Shown piece after piece: positions 5,798 to 9,410 of a stretch of 9,410 nucleotides of DNA. The number at the start of each line of letters is the position of its first letter. The first letter of the stretch is position 1. Position numbers and translations under genes: made by a program. The notes beneath the pieces are model-generated. The model had not been told where the DNA came from. It saw only the letters and a program-made list of their open reading frames with translations, and searched no databases. The stretch covers positions 1-9,410 of the forward strand of contig JAGLYT010000039.1 in the NCBI GenBank assembly GCA_023132075.1. Direction: 5' to 3'. This DNA is from a bacterium (GTDB lineage: Bacteria > CBDUZB01 > JAGLHV01).

Positions 5798-6517
5798 CCT
5801 GGTGGCACAATATAAAATAATTCCCAGAGAAATGCCTGCATTGAGCGATTCTACAGAATTCGAGATAGGAATAGAAACTAATGCTTTGGCAGAAACTTTT
5901 ACTTCACCGGACAACCCCACAGATTCATTGCCAATACAAAGAATGAAACCCTTAGGCCATTGAACCCCTGCAACATCTTCTCCATTCAAATCAGCACCGA
6001 TTATATTAAAACCTTTAATCTCATCCATCTTTTTAATATTTATCACGTTTGTTTTGGTTATATAACCTGCCGACGCCCTTGCCGTCTTGGGAGAAAACGG
6101 ATCAACACACCCCGGAGTAAGAATTATACCGTTTAAGTTAAATGCGGCTGCAGTACGGAGAATTGTTCCCATATTTCCCGGATCTTGCAAACGATCCAAC
6201 AAAACATATTTCAAATCTTTTCTAATCTCCGAACTGTTCAGCACCTTTAGAGGAACCACCGCTACCACTCCCTGACTATTTTCTGTCGAAGATATAGATT
6301 TAAAACAATTTTTCTCTACAATATAAGTCTTTTCCGCCGTTACCTTAGGTATAGCCCTTCCCTCACAAACAAACATTTCCTTAATAACATCAACATTCTT
6401 GATTGCCCGAACACCCTCGATAACATATTCCTTATTCGAATACCTGTGTTTTCTATCTGCAATCAATTTTTTTAAATTTTTTATTTTAGGATTGGCCTTC
6501 GATTCTATAATATTCAT
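5789..6517 (-). CDS. TrmH/SpoU-family RNA 2'-O-ribose methyltransferase
   Basis: A 242-residue SPOUT-class enzyme that should transfer a methyl group from S-adenosylmethionine to a ribose 2'-OH in rRNA or tRNA. The N-terminal substrate-binding domain starts with SKANPKIKNLKKL (6-18) and EYVIEGVRAIKN (30-41). The catalytic domain has all three SPOUT motifs: motif 1 LDRLQDPGNMGTILRTAAAF (107-126) with N115 and R121, motif 2 CIGNESVGLS (194-203), and motif 3 IPISNSVESLNAGIS (216-230), which forms the knot and SAM pocket. Length and order fit RlmB/TrmH-like 23S rRNA methyltransferases, but the exact target nucleotide cannot be read from sequence, so no symbol is given. The ATG at 6517 has AAGGA upstream. 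It follows the phosphodiesterase gene by 76 bp and precedes the glycosidase gene by 72 bp. The last two codons and stop lie in a short dispersed repeat. Confidence 0.93.
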   Translation of the reverse strand: MNIIESKANPKIKNLKKLIADRKHRYSNKEYVIEGVRAIKNVDVIKEMFVCEGRAIPKVTAEKTYIVEKNCFKSISSTENSQGVVAVVPLKVLNSSEIRKDLKYVLLDRLQDPGNMGTILRTAAAFNLNGIILTPGCVDPFSPKTARASAGYITKTNVINIKKMDEIKGFNIIGADLNGEDVAGVQWPKGFILCIGNESVGLSGEVKVSAKALVSIPISNSVESLNAGISLGIILYCATRGK

Positions 6518-6593
6518 TTATTTGTATCCTTAATAAGTAATCTTTTTTCCATATTCCGCTGTTGATAATGGCGCCCTTTTTTTTTCCATAACC

Positions 6594-7274
6594 TTATATC
6601 CGATCCGGAAAATCGGAAAAGATACCATCAACCCCTAATGACTTAACTCTCTCTATATCATCCAGTTCATTTAACGTATAGGAAAATACTTTCAACCCTC
6701 TTTGGTGAGCATCGTCAACAAGAATTTTATTTATAAATTCTTTAGATGGATGCAGCGAATAGGCATTTAGTTTTTCTGCACACTCTGCATAACCAATCGG
6801 TATACCTGCAATTATTACCCCGATTTTAACCTTTAATGTTAACCGATTAAATTCCAGTAATTCATAATGGTTGAATGAAGAAACAAGAAAATCATCCCAT
6901 AACCATCCTCTTTTGCTAACATACATTTCTATGATATCAAAAACCAACTTTGATGCCCCTTCTCCTTTAATTTCAATATTTACTTTTGCTTTTCTATCTA
7001 CAATATCCAGCACTTCCTGGAGGGTAGGAATTTTTTGCCCTTTGCCCAAATCCAATGCCCTTAATTCCCGGAATGATTTTTCCTCAACATACCCTATTCC
7101 GTTTGTCGTTCTATCAACTTTAGCATCGTGAATCACAACTACTTCCCCCGTACTGCATACCTGCACATCCAACTCTATAAAATCAACCTGTAACTGGATT
7201 CCCCTATGAAATGAAGGTAATGTATTTTCCGGTTCATACCCTGAAGCACCTCTGTGTCCTATTTTCAATACCAT
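6594..7274 (-). CDS. Glycerophosphodiester phosphodiesterase
   Basis: A 226-residue GDPD-family enzyme that hydrolyses glycerophosphodiesters (deacylated phospholipids) to glycerol 3-phosphate and an alcohol. Catalytic and metal-binding residues are all visible: IGHRGASGYEPENT (5-18) with H7, R8, E16 and N17; ELD (34-36) with E34 and D36 as metal ligands; IHD (48-50) with H49; and NIEIKG (99-104) with E101 and K103. The C-terminal GLKVFSYTLNELDDIERVKSLGVDGIFSDFPD block is also typical. There is no signal peptide, so the enzyme acts in the cytoplasm, like UgpQ. Its AGGAGG ribosome binding site directly follows the stop codon of the FAD oxidoreductase gene, with only 17 bp between genes, so the two are almost certainly co-transcribed and perhaps translationally coupled. 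The poly-T tract and GGCGCC downstream (about 6569-6582) do not form a convincing terminator. Confidence 0.95.
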   Translation of the reverse strand: MVLKIGHRGASGYEPENTLPSFHRGIQLQVDFIELDVQVCSTGEVVVIHDAKVDRTTNGIGYVEEKSFRELRALDLGKGQKIPTLQEVLDIVDRKAKVNIEIKGEGASKLVFDIIEMYVSKRGWLWDDFLVSSFNHYELLEFNRLTLKVKIGVIIAGIPIGYAECAEKLNAYSLHPSKEFINKILVDDAHQRGLKVFSYTLNELDDIERVKSLGVDGIFSDFPDRI

Positions 7275-7291
7275 TTATTTCCGTCCCTCCT

Positions 7292-8413
7292 CTAAAAAAA
7301 ATCCTTTACGAGCTCCTTTACCTTTTTGGCAATAGAAAGACAACAGGTAAGGCCCGGAGAATCAATACCAATAAGATTTATAAACCCTGCTAAATCGTTA
7401 TCGCTTTCATTTTTTATTAAAAAATCTCTAACGTCTTCTCCCTGTCCCTGCAGTTTTGCCCTTATCCCTGCCATATCCGGACCAAGGTCTTGCAGTTCAA
7501 TAAACGGTAAAAAACATTTCGTACTCTCATAAAAAGCTTCCTTCTTTGATTCATCAACATTGTAGTCAATCTTATCTACATATTCGGCATCAGGTCCCAA
7601 TCGCAAACCACCGGCTAAATCTAATGCTGTATGTATGCCTAAACTGACACTATGTTCCGACGGAACAGGATAAATGAGATGAGTAATAAATCCTGCTTTA
7701 TTATTATGCACCCGGAAATAATTACCTTTACAGTATTTCAAAGCATATTCCTTTTTGTTAATACCTGCCATCTCCGCAACCTTATCGGAATAAAGTCCTG
7801 CGGCATTAATAAATATTTCCGTTAAAAAGACAAAACTTCCCTCCCGCTCATCCCTGACTGAGACCTTAAACCCATCTTTATGCTTTTCAACACCCTCTAA
7901 CTCCGTAGCATAGGCAATCAGAACATCCCGCTTCTTAGATTCCAAAACAAAATTCTTCATCAGCCCATGCGAATCCATAATCCCTGTTGAAGGGGAATGT
8001 ATAGCTGCTACAGCCCTTATGTGGGGTTCTAATTTTTTTATTTCCTCTCCGGATAAAAGTGTTAAATCCGTAACTCCGTTTTCTATACCATGTTTAAAAA
8101 GAATTTCTAATTTATTAACCTCGTTAGCATTAGCAGCTACAATTAATTTTCCCATTCTTTTATTCCCAATATTGTGCTTTTCGCAATACTTATAAAGCAG
8201 CTCCTTTCCCTCTACACATAATCTCGCTTTTAAAGAATCCCTGGGATAATAAATTCCTGCATGGATAACCTCACTATTCCGAGAGCTTGTTTCCTGTCCA
8301 AAAGAGTAATTCTTTTCAATTAGCACAATATCATTACACTCTTTAGAAAGCTCTGCGGCAATTGCTAACCCAATAATTCCCACACCTACAATAGTTATTT
8401 TTGTCTTTTCCAT
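7292..8413 (-). CDS. LhgO-like FAD-dependent oxidoreductase (DAO family)
   Basis: A 373-residue flavoprotein of the DAO superfamily, closest in motif content to L-2-hydroxyglutarate oxidase/dehydrogenase (LhgO). The Rossmann motif VGVGIIGLAIAAEL (9-22) and acidic E33 bind FAD. SSRNSEVIHAGIYYP (43-57) with the following SLKARLCVEGKELLYKYC, INAAGLYSD, RAKLQGQGEDVRDFLI and the C-terminal NLIGIDSPGLTCCLSIAKKV are family signatures. LhgO oxidises L-2-hydroxyglutarate to 2-oxoglutarate and passes electrons to the respiratory chain; related glycerol-3-phosphate dehydrogenases share the fold. The phosphodiesterase encoded 17 bp downstream makes glycerol 3-phosphate, so a 3-carbon substrate is a fair alternative. 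I start at the ATG at 8413 because the FAD motif begins there; an in-frame TTG at 8518 would add 35 residues unlike the family. The ribosome binding site (AAGAAGAAA) is weak. The 127-bp upstream gap has a candidate promoter. Confidence 0.9.
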   Translation of the reverse strand: MEKTKITIVGVGIIGLAIAAELSKECNDIVLIEKNYSFGQETSSRNSEVIHAGIYYPRDSLKARLCVEGKELLYKYCEKHNIGNKRMGKLIVAANANEVNKLEILFKHGIENGVTDLTLLSGEEIKKLEPHIRAVAAIHSPSTGIMDSHGLMKNFVLESKKRDVLIAYATELEGVEKHKDGFKVSVRDEREGSFVFLTEIFINAAGLYSDKVAEMAGINKKEYALKYCKGNYFRVHNNKAGFITHLIYPVPSEHSVSLGIHTALDLAGGLRLGPDAEYVDKIDYNVDESKKEAFYESTKCFLPFIELQDLGPDMAGIRAKLQGQGEDVRDFLIKNESDNDLAGFINLIGIDSPGLTCCLSIAKKVKELVKDFF

Positions 8414-8459
8414 AATGTTTTGGTTTCTTCTTTTATAATAGGAAGTACAAGGAAACAAT

Positions 8460-8490
8460 ACTATAACAGATGTCCATAGGTAAAAAACAA
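8460..8490 (-). promoter_or_regulatory. Weak candidate promoter for the oxidoreductase-phosphodiesterase pair
   Basis: Minus strand TTGTTT (8490-8485), a long 19-bp spacer, TATAGT (8465-8460) with a TG extended -10 element. It would give a leader of about 40 nt. Read-through from the CvfB gene is equally possible. Confidence 0.3.
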
Positions 8491-8494
8491 AAAG

Positions 8495-8508
8495 CTCCCC
8501 TATCTTCC
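8495..8508 (-). repeat. Degenerate copy of the GGAAAATAGGGG-type repeat
   Basis: Minus strand GGAAGATAGGGGAG, 12 of 14 positions like the two near-identical copies. It is in the gap before the oxidoreductase gene. Confidence 0.35.
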
Positions 8509-8540
8509 TCCCAAGCAATGTTATGCCAATAGTTATTTAA

Positions 8541-9392
8541 CTACTTAACAACGTCTCCCTTTTTTCCTCTTAGTTTTATGCCGTTATTCTCAAAGGTTAT
8601 CAACCTTTTTTTATAAAGAACTCCTATTGCCTTTTTGTATGTTCTCTTACTTACCCCAAACAACTCATAAATAATTTTCGTAGAACTTTTATCATCCACA
8701 GGAATAAACCCGCCTCGTTTTTTCAGGGTATCAATAATTTTTTCCAACAAATCATCAACTTTTTTATAGCCGGGTTTTTGCAGACAAAGATCTATTTTTT
8801 TATCATCCCTAACTTTTTTAATGAACCCTTTTATTTGCTGTCCTTTTTCTAATATTTGAAACACTTCGTTTTTATAAAGAATACCACCATAGCATCCGTT
8901 AATAACTGCTTTATAACCAATATCGGTCTGATAGCATATTAACAATTCCACTTCCTGCCCTTCCTTAAAATTAACCGGCAGAGTGTCAAGAAATTTGTCC
9001 AGTTTCGAAGAAGCAGCAATACGTTTACTTTTATCAAGGTAGATAAAAACAACATATGATTCGCCTTCTTCCATTTTTTGCCTTTGTTCACGGAAAGGAA
9101 CCAGTAAATCTTTTGCCAAACCCCAGTCAATAAATGCCCCAACAGAATTAACCGAAACAACCTTTAACAAAGCAAACTGACCCACCATAGCATAAGGTTT
9201 TTCGGTGGTGGCAATAATACGGTCTTCAGAATCAAAATAGATAAACACTTCTATAATGTCATCAACTTCACAATTTTCCGGAACATATCTGAGGGGAAGT
9301 AAAATTTCACCAGCCTCTTCTCCGTCAAGATAAATTCCAAAATCAACTTTTTTAACTACCTTTAACTTATTTAATTTTCCTGTCTCAACCAT
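8541..9392 (-). CDS. cvfB: CvfB-family S1 RNA-binding regulator
   Basis: A 283-residue protein of the CvfB (conserved virulence factor B, YitL) family: consecutive S1-type RNA-binding domains and a winged helix. Domain 1 spans about 1-65 (LPLRYVPEN, 32-40; EVFIYFDSEDRIIATTEKP, 48-66), domain 2 about 68-135 (VGAFIDWGLAKDLLVPFREQ, 84-103; VVFIYLDKSKRIAASSKL, 114-131), domain 3 about 143-205, and the winged helix about 212-275 (FGVSKRTYKKAIGVLYKKRLI, 245-265). The S. aureus and S. pneumoniae proteins bind single-stranded RNA and affect expression of many genes. It is full length for the family. The start is clear: a GGAGGA site lies 9-10 bases before the ATG. Only 18 bp of upstream sequence is in the window, so its promoter cannot be judged. 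There is no terminator between it and the oxidoreductase gene. In this species it is likely a general RNA-binding factor rather than a virulence gene. Confidence 0.93.
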   Translation of the reverse strand: MVETGKLNKLKVVKKVDFGIYLDGEEAGEILLPLRYVPENCEVDDIIEVFIYFDSEDRIIATTEKPYAMVGQFALLKVVSVNSVGAFIDWGLAKDLLVPFREQRQKMEEGESYVVFIYLDKSKRIAASSKLDKFLDTLPVNFKEGQEVELLICYQTDIGYKAVINGCYGGILYKNEVFQILEKGQQIKGFIKKVRDDKKIDLCLQKPGYKKVDDLLEKIIDTLKKRGGFIPVDDKSSTKIIYELFGVSKRTYKKAIGVLYKKRLITFENNGIKLRGKKGDVVK

Positions 9393-9410
9393 ATATAAAT
9401 TATCCTCCGT

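Noticed and set aside
6540-6593. Terminator at GGCGCC with a nearby poly-A/T tract after the phosphodiesterase gene
   Set aside because: GGCGCC is only a 6-bp palindrome with no loop, and on the transcribed minus strand the neighbouring run is A, not T.
8414-8518. 35-residue N-terminal extension of the FAD oxidoreductase, partly hydrophobic like a membrane anchor
   Set aside because: It needs a TTG start without a ribosome binding site, covers the candidate promoter, and family members begin right at the FAD-binding motif.
8939-9160. 73-residue minus-strand frame inside the CvfB gene
   Set aside because: It is an alternative frame of a well-conserved full-length gene and matches no family.

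Overview
The window is a nine-gene stretch of an AT-rich bacterial chromosome (G+C roughly one third, judged by eye). All nine genes lie on the minus strand, so transcription runs from position 9410 towards 1. Most have clear purine-rich (GGAGG-like) ribosome binding sites and use the standard code. Two proteins carry lipoprotein signal peptides. The gene mix does not identify a phylum; an uncultured, free-living bacterium fits. I see no rRNA, tRNA, CRISPR array, intact transposase or phage gene.

In transcription order the upstream half is: a CvfB-type S1 RNA-binding protein (9392-8541); an LhgO-like FAD oxidoreductase (8413-7292); a glycerophosphodiester phosphodiesterase (7274-6594), whose ribosome binding site abuts the oxidoreductase stop; a TrmH/SpoU-type RNA 2'-O-methyltransferase (6517-5789); and a large GH42-like glycosidase lipoprotein (5716-3584). 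The gaps are 127 bp or less. The oxidoreductase/phosphodiesterase pair is the only tightly coupled one. The rest are mostly housekeeping or lipid/carbon genes that may share transcripts.

The downstream half is looser, with genes separated by 240-380 bp gaps that contain promoter-like sequences. It holds a V4R-like cysteine-containing small protein (3330-2737), a cyclase/kynurenine-formamidase-family metal hydrolase (2352-1522), a SagB/nitroreductase-family lipoprotein (1283-597), and a two-zinc-ribbon membrane protein (512-6). The V4R-like gene has the best promoter in the window (TTGACT-17 bp-TATAAT) followed by a leader of about 190 nt. The SagB-like gene also has a good promoter (TTGCTT-17 bp-TATAAA) and a leader of about 140 nt containing a perfect 8-bp hairpin.

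I do not see a complete new multi-gene system. The most useful leads are: the GH42-like protein, which lacks the usual Asn-Glu acid/base pair but keeps the nucleophile; the long leader of the V4R-like gene; a short dispersed GGAAAATAGGGGAT-type repeat at gene ends; and the stand-alone SagB-like lipoprotein.
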